Shown: positions 36,298 to 44,970 of the stretch, piece after piece
How positions within the stretch are numbered: position 1 is the stretch's first letter
Layout of the letters: each line of letters begins with the position of its first letter
Assembly (NCBI GenBank): GCA_964572845.1
Contig: CAZNFX010000009.1
Coordinates: 62,001 to 126,000, forward strand
Direction of reading: 5' to 3'
Source of the DNA: Bin55 sp964572845
Lineage (GTDB): Bacteria > Pseudomonadota > Gammaproteobacteria > Pseudomonadales > Azotimanducaceae
Length of the DNA stretch: 64,000 bases
The notes under the pieces: model-generated
What the model saw: only the letters and a program-made list of their open reading frames with translations
What the model was told of the DNA's origin: nothing
The model's database searches: none
Translations under genes and position numbers: made by a program

Positions 36298-37206
36298 ATG
36301 CTAAGCGGCGCATATGTTAGTTTGAATGACCTGATTGCGCTTTCGTCGGCCGTCTATACCAAGCATCGTCGAAGAAAGAGCAAAGCCAGAGTTGCTGGCG
36401 AACGTAGGTCTGTGCATCGTGGACGAGGCGTGGACTTTGAAGAGGTTCGACTCTATCAACCAGGCGACGATGTTCGGAACATCGATTGGAACGTTACTGC
36501 GCGTAAGCGTATACCACACACGAAGGTCTATACCGAAGAACGCGAACGCCCCACTCTTTTGATTGTCGATCAGTCCATGACGATGTTTCTAGGAAGCAAC
36601 AACAGGCTCAAGTCGGTTGCAGCGGCCGATATTGCCGCCAGACTTGCGTGGAGAACGCTCTACCAAAAAGACCGCGTAGGTGGATTGGTACTTGGGATTC
36701 GGAATATAGAGACCATCAAACCATTCCGCAGTGGAACCGCAGTCGTACGAGTGCTACGGGCAATTGTCGATGCAAACACTAGGCTCAAGTATTCAGAAAC
36801 TACACGACCTGAGTCGCAAACGAAGGGCGAATTGTGGGAACGGGCATTGAGTCAGCTACAGCACGTTACTCCTGCCAACCATCGAATTTTCGTCATTAGC
36901 GACTTTGTCGGTATGAGCCAAGATGCGATTAATAGCATGCTCAATCGAGGACGTCACAACGACCTGCAAGTTATACATGTTTATGACGAAATAGAGCGCA
37001 CGCTACCCCCATCCAACATGTACGCTGTCACCAACGGAGCGCAATTCGTCGAATTTCACAGCGGCAGAAGAAAATTGCGCGATGAGTACACAGTACGATT
37101 TGGCAACCGACTCGACAATTTACGGTCTATGTGTTTGAAACACAACGTGATGTTTACTTCATTTTCAACTGATGATGACTTGGAAGCCCTCAATTTCGGC
37201 GGCTAA
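36298..37206 (+). CDS. DUF58 domain protein of the MoxR/Bat operon
   Basis: A 302-residue protein with the DUF58 signature GRGVDFEEVRLYQPGDDVRNIDWNVTAR followed by a VWA-like fold (LLIVDQSMTMFLGS, in place of the canonical D-x-S-x-S with a similar D-Q-S-M-T). It follows moxR by 12 bp, the usual arrangement, and probably is the client or adaptor of the MoxR ATPase. No membrane segment is evident in this member, so it is probably cytoplasmic. Its 3' end overlaps the DUF4381 gene by 35 bp. Confidence 0.88.
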   Translation: MLSGAYVSLNDLIALSSAVYTKHRRRKSKARVAGERRSVHRGRGVDFEEVRLYQPGDDVRNIDWNVTARKRIPHTKVYTEERERPTLLIVDQSMTMFLGSNNRLKSVAAADIAARLAWRTLYQKDRVGGLVLGIRNIETIKPFRSGTAVVRVLRAIVDANTRLKYSETTRPESQTKGELWERALSQLQHVTPANHRIFVISDFVGMSQDAINSMLNRGRHNDLQVIHVYDEIERTLPPSNMYAVTNGAQFVEFHSGRRKLRDEYTVRFGNRLDNLRSMCLKHNVMFTSFSTDDDLEALNFGG

Positions 37207-37702
37207 CCCACTGTCCGAAGTGTTAGATCAATTGCGGGACATCCATGAGCCTGCCGCTCCTGGACTTTGGCCAATACCTGTAGGCTGGTGGGGTGTTGCA
37301 GTCCTATCCTTCGCCATTCTGATGTTTGGCTCGTGGGTGCTCCTTCAAGAGCGTCGACGCAGACAGCCCTATATCAGAATTCGTAAAAGCGTACGGCAAC
37401 TGAACGACCAGAGAAATGCGGGCTCACTGGACTCGCTCGAGTATGCAATGTCAGTCAATCTCCTTTTCAAGGAGCTTGTAGTGAAGATTGAGGGGCACGA
37501 GGAAGCCACGCAGCTGTATGGGTCGCGTTGGCTCGATTTCCTGGCGGAACGATTCAACAATCGAGCATTCGTCGACGGACCTGGTCGTTGTCTTGGATCC
37601 AATCGCTACATGGAAGAAGCCTTTTCCGATGCGGGTCTTCAGGATTTGGTAAAGACCACCTTGCAACGAGCAGCTCCATTGCGCAGGATCACTGATGCTT
37701 GA
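37172..37702 (+). CDS. DUF4381 domain membrane protein
   Basis: A 176-residue protein with an N-terminal DQLRDIHEPAAPGLWPIPVGWW, the typical DUF4381 opening, then one membrane helix (VAVLSFAILMFGSWVLL) and a cytoplasmic basic/helical tail (QERRRRQPYIRIRKSVRQL). DUF4381 genes sit between the DUF58 and VWA genes in Bat operons of gammaproteobacteria. It overlaps DUF58 by 35 bp and the next VWA gene by 8 bp, so all are likely translated together. The molecular role is unknown. Confidence 0.82.
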   Translation: MMTWKPSISAANPLSEVLDQLRDIHEPAAPGLWPIPVGWWGVAVLSFAILMFGSWVLLQERRRRQPYIRIRKSVRQLNDQRNAGSLDSLEYAMSVNLLFKELVVKIEGHEEATQLYGSRWLDFLAERFNNRAFVDGPGRCLGSNRYMEEAFSDAGLQDLVKTTLQRAAPLRRITDA

Positions 37703-38675
37703 ATTCTTGTGGCCTTGGGCATTCTGGTTGGTGCTACTGTTTCCGATCATGCGCATTGCTGCTCTGCGTGTTAGCGGACAACATGCAGCACTGACGGTTC
37801 CAGACCTGGATGCGTTCCAATTTGAAACCAAGGCATCGGATGTTTGGGTTGACAACCGCAGGTGGCTCAAGCTCATCCTGCTTTTCTTGGCGTGGGTTGC
37901 TTTGGTTGGAGCATTGGCTCGACCTCAATGGACAGGAGACCCAGTGCCCCTACCCACTGTTGGACGAGACATGCTTCTAGCTGTTGACATATCTGGAAGC
38001 ATGACGACTGACGACATGTACATAGAAGACATTCGGGTTTCACGGTTGGCAGCACTAAAGCATGTTGTCAAACCATTCATTCTTTCCAGGATAGGTGATC
38101 GACTTGGCTTGATTTTGTTCGGTTCAGCAGCCTATGTTTACGTTCCTCTGACGTTCGACTTGGAGACAGTGAACGAATTGCTCCAGGATGCACCAACCGG
38201 CATTGCTGGCGGCCAAACAGCTATCGGTGACACCATAGGACTAGGTGTAAAGAGGCTGGTGGAACGCCCAATCGAGCACAGGATTCTGATCCTGATGACA
38301 GATGGCTCTCACAATGAAGGAAACCTTTCGCCCGATGAAGCCGTACGATTGGCCAAGGAAGCCAATGTCCGCATCCATACGATAGGCATTGGATCCGATC
38401 CCACGGACTTTCGAACATTCGGGACCAGACGCATGTTTAGGTTTCGTGGACCTGCCATGAATACGGAGGCACTGAAGAACATATCAGAGCAAACCGGTGG
38501 CATGTTCTACAAAGCAAGTGATACGGAGTCTCTATCCAGAATCTACGCGCACATTGCATCCATCGAGCCTATCGAGCTTGATCCCGAGACGCTGCGGCCT
38601 GTCAAATCGCTGTTTCATTGGCCCTTGGCGGGTTCGTTCGCCCTATTCTTGCTTTTGTGGTGGATTCGACCGTGA
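37695..38675 (+). CDS. batA: BatA-like VWA domain membrane protein
   Basis: A 326-residue protein: an N-terminal membrane segment (FLWPWAFWLVLLFPIM), a second one (LILLFLAWVALVGALA), a von Willebrand A domain with intact MIDAS (LAVDISGSMTTDD; also TDGSHNEGN), and a C-terminal membrane helix (HWPLAGSFALFLLLWWI). The domain should face the periplasm and bind a divalent metal. In Bacteroides the Bat operon supports aerotolerance; in proteobacteria its role is still unclear. The GTGA overlap at 38672-38675 couples it to the next gene. Confidence 0.88.
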   Translation: MLEFLWPWAFWLVLLFPIMRIAALRVSGQHAALTVPDLDAFQFETKASDVWVDNRRWLKLILLFLAWVALVGALARPQWTGDPVPLPTVGRDMLLAVDISGSMTTDDMYIEDIRVSRLAALKHVVKPFILSRIGDRLGLILFGSAAYVYVPLTFDLETVNELLQDAPTGIAGGQTAIGDTIGLGVKRLVERPIEHRILILMTDGSHNEGNLSPDEAVRLAKEANVRIHTIGIGSDPTDFRTFGTRRMFRFRGPAMNTEALKNISEQTGGMFYKASDTESLSRIYAHIASIEPIELDPETLRPVKSLFHWPLAGSFALFLLLWWIRP

Positions 38676-40522
38676 ACGATTGGGGCGTAGCTCTTCAGAA
38701 CCTTCACTTTCTACGGCCTTGGTGGTTGCTCGGTGTGTTCCTGGTGCCAGTCATCTACCTCCTTAAGAGAAGGTACAAGTCCAGTTCTACTGGATGGAGT
38801 GCTGCATTGTCGCCCGAGTTATTGTCGGCGCTGATGCCAAAATCAGCAATTCAAAAATTACGACGTGTGTTTGAAATACTCGCCGTAGTCTCTTCCATCC
38901 TCGTGATAGTCGCGTTGGCAGGTCCGTCGTGGGAGCAACTGCCGCAACCGGTAGATCGGAAGGACGACGATCTGGTGATAGTGTTGGACCTTTCCTATAG
39001 CATGTACTCCGAAGACATCGCTCCATCTCGAATTGTCCGTGCCAAGCAGAAGGTCACCGACATTTTGCGCAGCCGCAATGAAGGAAACACTGCATTGGTT
39101 GCCTATGCCGGAGATGCCCATGTCGTTACGCCTTTGACCAACGACACTAATACCATTCAGCATCTAGTCTCGTCCTTGGATCCATCGATGATGCCTATAC
39201 CGGGGAGTAAGACAAGCAGCGCGTTGGAGCTCGCGCTTGAATTGCTCGAGAAAGGCTCTACCGGCAATGGTCGCATACTTCTTCTCGCTGACGATATAGA
39301 AGATCCTGACGAACTGAGTGACATTGATTTCAATCGCATCCCTGTGCATGTACTTGGCATTGGCACAGACGACGGCGGACCGATACCAATCATCAACCAA
39401 GATGGAACAGTCAATCACGTCATGGACAGGGAGGAAAACATTGTCATTGTTAGATTGGATCGCGAGAAAATGCGCCGTTTTGCCAAACTTGCACGTGGAA
39501 CCTACAGCGACATAGCGCTTGGGGACTCCGATGTTGCTTCATTTTTTGACGGAGGATGGATTGGACGTGATGAATCAACTCGAGTGGCGGACCGCGAGTT
39601 TGATCAGTGGTATGACTCGGGATATCTACTACTCGTGCCTATAGCCGTCCTAGCGGTTCTGGGCCTACGTAGAGGCGCGATTGTGGTTGTATTACTAGCC
39701 ATAGCTCCAAATCTCCAAGCCGACTGGAAGGATGACCTTTGGGTCAGTCGAGACAATCAGGGACATTCCGCCTTGGAACAAGGTCGACACGATGATGCAG
39801 AGAAACTGTTTGAAAGTCCAGATTGGCAAGCTGTTGCAAAGTATCGCAACGGCAAGTTCGAAGAAGCAGCTGAAATTTTTGGTGTCGATGATTCTGTACG
39901 TTCGCGTTTCAATCTTGGCAATGCTCTAGCCAAGAGCGGGCTAATTGAGGAAGCAATCGAAACCTACGACCAAGTATTGGCTGAGGACCCAGACCACGAC
40001 GATGCCGAGTTTAATAGAGACCTCCTGACCCAAATACTTCAACAAATGCAGCAACAAGCTCAATCCGGGACGGGGGAACAGCAAAGCCAGACCCAAAGTA
40101 CCGGCGAGGGCGAGATTGAAGAGCAGTCCCAACGATCAAATGATTTAAACCAGGAGTCCTCCGACTCAGCGGAGCCTACAGAGCAAAGTGGGGACGGATC
40201 CGACCAACCTGGAGAGTCGGAGCAACCTCCCAACCCAAACCAAGACCAAATGCGAGATGACCAATCTGCAACAGGTGAAAACAATGAGCCGTCTGAAAAC
40301 GAATCATCTGAACAAGCAAGTGAGGAGCCTTCTGACCCAGACGAGCAAGAATCTGCTGCTCAAAATGGCGACGAGCGCGAGATGGCAGACGCATTCGATA
40401 GGTGGCTTCGACGTATACCCGATGAACCTGGCAATCTCTTGAAAGCAAAATTTCGCCATGAATCTATACAGAAGCTACGTACTGGCGAAGTGGTCCTGAG
40501 GGAATCCGATCAACGATGGTAA
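38672..40522 (+). CDS. batB: BatB/BatC fusion: VWA plus TPR protein
   Basis: A 616-residue protein. Two N-terminal membrane helices (PWWLLGVFLVPVIYLL and ILAVVSSILVIVALAGPSW) precede a VWA domain with MIDAS VLDLSYSMYSED, a third helix region (YLLLVPIAVLAVLGL) and a TPR section (FNLGNALAKSGLIEEAIETY). The tail from about residue 455 to 580 is low-complexity Gln/Ser/Glu-rich and highly acidic, so probably unstructured. BatB (VWA) and BatC (TPR) functions are joined in one chain. The start is GTG 38672, overlapping the batA stop (GTGA); the frame is open to 38618, but that extension lies inside batA. Overlaps batD by 7 bp. Confidence 0.85.
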   Translation: MNDWGVALQNLHFLRPWWLLGVFLVPVIYLLKRRYKSSSTGWSAALSPELLSALMPKSAIQKLRRVFEILAVVSSILVIVALAGPSWEQLPQPVDRKDDDLVIVLDLSYSMYSEDIAPSRIVRAKQKVTDILRSRNEGNTALVAYAGDAHVVTPLTNDTNTIQHLVSSLDPSMMPIPGSKTSSALELALELLEKGSTGNGRILLLADDIEDPDELSDIDFNRIPVHVLGIGTDDGGPIPIINQDGTVNHVMDREENIVIVRLDREKMRRFAKLARGTYSDIALGDSDVASFFDGGWIGRDESTRVADREFDQWYDSGYLLLVPIAVLAVLGLRRGAIVVVLLAIAPNLQADWKDDLWVSRDNQGHSALEQGRHDDAEKLFESPDWQAVAKYRNGKFEEAAEIFGVDDSVRSRFNLGNALAKSGLIEEAIETYDQVLAEDPDHDDAEFNRDLLTQILQQMQQQAQSGTGEQQSQTQSTGEGEIEEQSQRSNDLNQESSDSAEPTEQSGDGSDQPGESEQPPNPNQDQMRDDQSATGENNEPSENESSEQASEEPSDPDEQESAAQNGDEREMADAFDRWLRRIPDEPGNLLKAKFRHESIQKLRTGEVVLRESDQRW

Positions 40523-42165
40523 GAGTTCTAGGTTGTCTCATCGCCTTGAGTTTTGCGACTCAGCTGCACGCTGCAGTACGTGCATGGGTGGACAAGTCCG
40601 ATATCGACGAGACACAAGCCATAACGCTAACCGTGGAAACGCAAGGCACGGCGCGAGACGTGGATCCACCCGATTGGAGCGTATTGCAACAGGACTTTCG
40701 CACCTATGGTCCGGGCGAAAACAGAATTCTGAACATCGTGAACGGCAATGTTCAATCCAAGTCTTCTTTTACCATCCAATTGGAACCAAGACGCATTGGG
40801 TCTATAACAATTCCTTCGTTTGATATCGGCGGCGAAAAGACTGACCCCATTACGATCATTGTTCGAGAATTAGATGACGAAGTAAAGCAACAATTAAAGG
40901 AGAACGTTTTCTTCGAGACAGCAATTGATTCCCGGAGGCAATATGTCCAAGCAGCGGTTCATGTAACCAGAAAGCTCTACTACTCCAACAATGTACTTGT
41001 TAGGCAGGATATTCCGAGACCGACTGACATTGACAATGCACTGGTTGTGATCGTGGGGGAAGTCGAGAGAACCTTTGCTTTGAGAGAGGACCGAAACTAC
41101 AACGTTTTAGTGCAACGTTTTGTCTTGTTCCCTGAGCGTAGTGGCGAGTTAATCATTCCAGCTGTGGCAGTTCCAGTTCGTGTCTCTCTCGGTACTCGAG
41201 AACTAGCTCTTTCCGTCTCTTCACATCAGGAGAAACTCGAAGTGCTGCCTATTCCCGACGAGTTTCCTGCCAATCACGACTGGTTTCCGGCACGTGATGT
41301 TCGAATTTCGGACAGTTTAGCTGTGGCTGACTTAGAACAGCTCCACGCAGGAGACACGATAATCAGAGAAGTGACTATCAGTGCCACCGATGCCCATAGT
41401 ACGGGCATACCGGAGGTTGAATTCCCTGTACCCGACGAGATCCGTCAATATCCTACTTCTCCAACGTTAGAGGATACAGCTCTGATTTCCCGGATTGTCG
41501 GTAGACGAACGCAGTCCGCATCTCTGCTTCTTACGGAACCAGGCAAGTACACTGTTCCCGATGTTCCGATCTATTGGTGGAACACCGAGACTGACAAGCT
41601 TGTGGAGACGGTCATAGGCGGTAGAAACATGGTGGTTGCACCAGATCCTCTAGCTGGATCGGGATCTGACGAAGTCGTAGCCAACTCAAAACACAATGAC
41701 GGCGGCGGCCTGTCTACGACAGGTCTTCCTGATTGGTGGTTGAACGTCATAATCGGCCTCGGATGGTCGCTTGCTCTAGTGTTTGGCTACCTGTATTTCA
41801 CTCAACGCGAAAAACGGCCGAAGCAAAAGTCCTCCACTACGATGATCGACCTCAGATCACTGCGAAGCAAACTTGCGAGCAACGATCCTAGAGAGGTCAA
41901 ATCGGGGATGATAGAGTGGCTAGCTCAACATTTGGATGTCTCGCAATCGGATGCGCTTGGGTTGTTGCAATCGAACTTGGAGACCCGGAAAACGCTAAAC
42001 GAACTCAACAATTCTCGATATGCACGCGAATCGCATAGCTTCAAGACAGATCGCAAAAAAATCGAAGAAGACATGAATAGTATCGTTGAATATCAAAAAG
42101 ATAACCAAGATATCTCAAGCACATTTCTGCAAATGTACAACAGTTTGAACACCTCTTCTGGTTAA
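40516..42165 (+). CDS. batD: BatD-like oxygen-tolerance protein
   Basis: A 549-residue protein with a signal peptide (MVRVLGCLIALSFATQLHAA), several Ig-like beta domains (AITLTVETQG, FTIQLEPRRIGSITIPSF, RFVLFPERSGELIIPAVAV) typical of BatD, and one membrane helix near residue 415 (WWLNVIIGLGWSLALVFGYL) followed by a basic cytoplasmic tail. It closes the moxR-DUF58-DUF4381-batA-batB-batD operon. Start ATG 40516 overlaps the previous gene by 7 bp. It probably presents substrates to, or anchors, the VWA proteins in the envelope. Confidence 0.85.
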   Translation: MVRVLGCLIALSFATQLHAAVRAWVDKSDIDETQAITLTVETQGTARDVDPPDWSVLQQDFRTYGPGENRILNIVNGNVQSKSSFTIQLEPRRIGSITIPSFDIGGEKTDPITIIVRELDDEVKQQLKENVFFETAIDSRRQYVQAAVHVTRKLYYSNNVLVRQDIPRPTDIDNALVVIVGEVERTFALREDRNYNVLVQRFVLFPERSGELIIPAVAVPVRVSLGTRELALSVSSHQEKLEVLPIPDEFPANHDWFPARDVRISDSLAVADLEQLHAGDTIIREVTISATDAHSTGIPEVEFPVPDEIRQYPTSPTLEDTALISRIVGRRTQSASLLLTEPGKYTVPDVPIYWWNTETDKLVETVIGGRNMVVAPDPLAGSGSDEVVANSKHNDGGGLSTTGLPDWWLNVIIGLGWSLALVFGYLYFTQREKRPKQKSSTTMIDLRSLRSKLASNDPREVKSGMIEWLAQHLDVSQSDALGLLQSNLETRKTLNELNNSRYARESHSFKTDRKKIEEDMNSIVEYQKDNQDISSTFLQMYNSLNTSSG

Positions 42166-42281
42166 GGCTGCACAACGCAGCCCCAGCCCCTATGCACTAG
42201 GTCGATTTTATTCGCCGACAATTCAATCACGTATTCCTGCCGATCAAACTTTCTCGACTCGATCCACGCAAATTGATTCAA
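42162..42281 (-). CDS. possible 39-residue small protein
   Basis: A minus-strand frame from TTG 42281 to TAA 42164-42162 reads LNQFAWIESRKFDRQEYV then IELSANKIDLVHRGWGCVVQ, a balanced, protein-like composition unusual for a shadow frame. It occupies the only sizeable gap between batD and ppk2 and overlaps the batD stop by 4 bp. No family was recognised and no clear ribosome-binding site is seen. It could be chance. Confidence 0.25.
   Translation of the reverse strand: MNQFAWIESRKFDRQEYVIELSANKIDLVHRGWGCVVQP
42166..42182 (+). repeat. short hairpin just after batD
   Basis: GGCTGC-ACAAC-GCAGCC gives a perfect 6-bp GC-rich stem directly behind the batD stop codon. There is no following T-run, so it is not a classical intrinsic terminator; it may protect the operon 3' end or be incidental. 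Confidence 0.35.
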
Positions 42282-42338
42282 ACCGCTAGGACTACCTACT
42301 CGTAGAATGAACAGGGAGGGATGCAGGAGTGTGGATTC

Positions 42339-43148
42339 ATGTCCGGGACTCGAACTGTCAAGAAACGCAGAAAACTGACCAATGCCCAATATGCGGAGGA
42401 GTTGCTCAAGCTACAGGTCCAATTGACCGACATGCTTGATTGGGTCATACAACAAAGAAAAAAGATAGTCGTGATCTTTGAAGGGCGGGATGCGGCTGGC
42501 AAGGGCAGTTGCATTAAGCGTATTACCGAATACCTGCGACCTCGCTATTGTCGCGTTGTAGCACTCCCCTCTCCGACTGAAGAGGAGCGCATGCAATGGT
42601 ATTTCCAGAGGTACGTAGAACACTTGCCCACAGGAGGGGAACTCGTCATATTTGATCGGAGCTGGTACAACCGAGCCGGCGTCGAACATGTCATGGGATT
42701 TTGCACGCAGGAGGAATATGAGGAGTTTCTGCAGACCGTGCCCCTTTTCGAGAGCATGTTGGTGCGTTCTGGGATTCAACTCCTCAAGTATTGGTTCTCC
42801 GTGTCCGACGAGGTTCAGGAGAAACGATTTCGCAACCGAGTGAATGAACCACATAAGTCCTGGAAGCTGAGCGACATGGACATCCAATCGCGTTTACGAT
42901 GGGTCGACTACTCAAGGGCCAAAGACGTCATGTTTGAACGTACTTCCACCAAAGATGCACCTTGGTATGTCGTAGACGGCGACATTAAGCCCCTTGCGCG
43001 TCTAAACTGCATCCATCATCTGCTCAGCATGGTGGACTATCGCAAAATAGACAAGAAACTTCCAACCCTGACTAAACGACCTCTGGACGATACATACAAT
43101 CGCCCACCGTTCGAAACACAGAACTTGATCCCAAAGATCTACAAGTGA
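42339..43148 (+). CDS. ppk2: polyphosphate kinase 2 family protein
   Basis: A 269-residue PPK2 with Walker A FEGRDAAGKGS, the PPK2 motif Walker B LVIFDRSWYNRAGVEHVMGF and the lid/arginine region FRNRVNEPHKSWKLSDMD. The enzyme moves phosphate between polyphosphate and nucleoside di- or monophosphates, usually making GTP/ATP from polyphosphate. The single-domain length fits the class I or III type; class cannot be fixed from this alone. ATG 42339 has GGAG 9 nt upstream; ATG 42321 has a purine-rich run too close to serve, so the shorter form is preferred. Confidence 0.92.
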   Translation: MSGTRTVKKRRKLTNAQYAEELLKLQVQLTDMLDWVIQQRKKIVVIFEGRDAAGKGSCIKRITEYLRPRYCRVVALPSPTEEERMQWYFQRYVEHLPTGGELVIFDRSWYNRAGVEHVMGFCTQEEYEEFLQTVPLFESMLVRSGIQLLKYWFSVSDEVQEKRFRNRVNEPHKSWKLSDMDIQSRLRWVDYSRAKDVMFERTSTKDAPWYVVDGDIKPLARLNCIHHLLSMVDYRKIDKKLPTLTKRPLDDTYNRPPFETQNLIPKIYK

Positions 43149-43216
43149 GAGCACTGCATGATCCAATCGTCGCTCCACAATAGCTAAGGCCGTTTGCTGC
43201 AATACGAGCGTCTAGA

Positions 43217-43630
43217 TTGGATACCGTATCGACCCAGAAGCGCAGCGAAATTATGCAGCGCATTCGAAGCAAGAATTCAAAACCAGAGATGCAGGTACGC
43301 AGGTTCTTGCACGCCAACGGGTTCCGGTTTAGGCTGCATAACCGTAATCTGCCAGGTACTCCAGACATAGTCTTACGGAAGTATCAGACTGCAATTCTTG
43401 TCCACGGCTGCTTCTGGCACCAACATGAGAACTGCCGTTATGCAACGACACCTAGGTCCAATACCAAGTATTGGGTCGAGAAATTCAGGGTTAATAAGGA
43501 GCGAGACCGACGAAACGTTGAGGAACTGAGCAATCTCGGGTTCGATGTCATAGTGATTTGGGAGTGTGAGCTCAAATCGGCTTCAACACTCTCAAATCTA
43601 CTGAAAATGCTTGAACAAAAGGTTGATTGA
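43217..43630 (+). CDS. vsr: very short patch repair endonuclease
   Basis: A 137-residue Vsr. The N-terminus MDTVSTQKRSEIMQRIRSKN and the core GTPDIVLRKYQTAILVHGCFWHQHENC carry the catalytic Asp (in G-T-P-D), FWH and zinc-site residues. It nicks 5' of T in T:G mismatches arising from 5-methylcytosine deamination. TTG 43217 is the start because the family N-terminus begins there and no upstream ATG is available. No cytosine methyltransferase is in the window, though Vsr normally accompanies one; the methylase may lie elsewhere or have been lost. Confidence 0.9.
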   Translation: MDTVSTQKRSEIMQRIRSKNSKPEMQVRRFLHANGFRFRLHNRNLPGTPDIVLRKYQTAILVHGCFWHQHENCRYATTPRSNTKYWVEKFRVNKERDRRNVEELSNLGFDVIVIWECELKSASTLSNLLKMLEQKVD

Positions 43631-43974
43631 GAGAGATGAGTTTCATTGAACTGAGCCAACTCAATACCAGCGGTGTCGCGCCTGACACCTAACCTTCGAC
43701 AACCCAATATCAGTTAGATTTGTCTGCCTAGGGAGTGAAGTCAAAAGTACCACGGACTTGGTCGACCTACCCCAAACCAAACATTTCACTTGCGTTTTCA
43801 CCAGCCTTAACATGACCACTAGTTCCAATCCACAAGCGGGCCCATTTCGATTAACGAGCACGAAAACGTTTCGGCTAAACTGCTAGAATCAGCCACATAC
43901 TCGCTATTGGTCTCACCGAATTGAGGGGTTTTCGGTGATGTACCAACAAATCCAGATCAATTAGGAAATTTCAA
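43631..43974. other. 344-bp intergenic region between vsr and the LLM gene
   Basis: No supported gene. It contains an inverted repeat at 43913-43938, an AGGA ribosome-binding site 8 nt before the next ATG, and a TAGAAT (43884-43889) preceded by TGC, which could be an extended -10 element; no good -35 is seen. Confidence 0.4.
43913..43938 (+). promoter_or_regulatory. inverted repeat upstream of the LLM oxidoreductase gene
   Basis: TCACCGAA (43913-43920) and TTCGGTGA (43931-43938) form a perfect 8-bp inverted repeat with a 10-nt spacer, 36 bp before the next ATG and about 24 bp after a possible -10 (TAGAAT). The placement suits a repressor operator or leader hairpin. Confidence 0.4.
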
Positions 43975-44895
43975 ATGAAATTTGGCGTACAGGTGAACTG
44001 CTATAGAACGACTTGGCCTGCGATTCAAGCCTCTATCGAGACCATGGAATCAGGCAAGTGGGATAGTCTTTGGTTTGCCGATCACTTCTTGCCTCCCGGT
44101 CGACGCGAAGACGAACACCAAACTGCCTTTGAAGGATACACGCTAATTTCTGTCGCAGCAGGAATGACGAAACGATTGAGATTGGGCCACTTGGTGCTTG
44201 GGAATACCTACAGAAATCCTGCGCTGTTAGCCAAGATGGCAACTGCTCTAGATCAGGCCTCTGAAGGTCGTTTCACTTTGGCCTTGGGAGCATCGTGGTT
44301 CAAGCGTGAACACGAAGCCTATGGTTGGGACTTTCCGTCAATGAAAGAACGACAGGACCGATTTCAAGAGGCGTGCGAATTAATACGCAAGATGTTCACA
44401 TCGGACGGTCCGGTCGACTACTTCGGAAAGTACTACACGTTAGATCAAGCACCGTTGTCGCCAGGGTGCTATCAAGAGCCACATATTCCAATAATGGTCG
44501 GTGGTACTGGTGAACGTAGAACATTGCGCACACTCGCTATGCATGGCGACATTATGAATCTGGATGGTTGGGCTGGCCAAGGAATGTCGATGGAAATCTA
44601 CAAGCACAAAGTGGGTGTCTTGGAGCGACATTGCGCCGATGTTGGACGAGATCCAGGTGAGATTCAAAAGACGTTGCTTATGCCATTGGTCATCACAGAA
44701 GACAAGAATGTGATTGATGGCTTTCAGCGTCGGCTCGGACGCGGCTCAATGGCGGGTCCAAGGAATTTTGTTATTGATCGAATCGGCGAGTTCGACCAGG
44801 AAGGCGTTTCCGAGATCATGTTCGGTGCAATTCAAACGGGAGATGTCGGAGCGTTTCAGCGAGTCGAAGAGGAAATTGTCTCTGCCTTCAAGTAG
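43975..44895 (+). CDS. luciferase-like (LLM class) flavin/F420-dependent oxidoreductase
   Basis: A 306-residue TIM-barrel enzyme of the bacterial-luciferase-like family. It begins MKFGVQVNCYRTTW, with SLWFADHFLPPG, LRLGHLVLGNTYRNPALLAKMA, GRFTLALGASWFKREHEAYG and PIMVGGTGERRTLRTLA, the family hallmarks. It would use FMN or coenzyme F420; LLM proteins annotated F420-dependent also occur in bacteria lacking F420, so the cofactor is open. Substrate unknown. ATG 43975 has AGGA 8 nt upstream. It starts a plus-strand run with a D-aminoacylase-like gene and an aldo/keto reductase, suggesting a shared catabolic task. Confidence 0.85.
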   Translation: MKFGVQVNCYRTTWPAIQASIETMESGKWDSLWFADHFLPPGRREDEHQTAFEGYTLISVAAGMTKRLRLGHLVLGNTYRNPALLAKMATALDQASEGRFTLALGASWFKREHEAYGWDFPSMKERQDRFQEACELIRKMFTSDGPVDYFGKYYTLDQAPLSPGCYQEPHIPIMVGGTGERRTLRTLAMHGDIMNLDGWAGQGMSMEIYKHKVGVLERHCADVGRDPGEIQKTLLMPLVITEDKNVIDGFQRRLGRGSMAGPRNFVIDRIGEFDQEGVSEIMFGAIQTGDVGAFQRVEEEIVSAFK

Positions 44896-44970
44896 AGATG
44901 CAGCATGTAATGGCATCAATATGACGAGCCTTAACATGCAGGTTAGTACGTCAACGTACAGGAGGAAAAC

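Noticed and set aside
42166..42182. Intrinsic terminator after batD
   Set aside because: The stem is good but no T-run follows; kept only as a hairpin.
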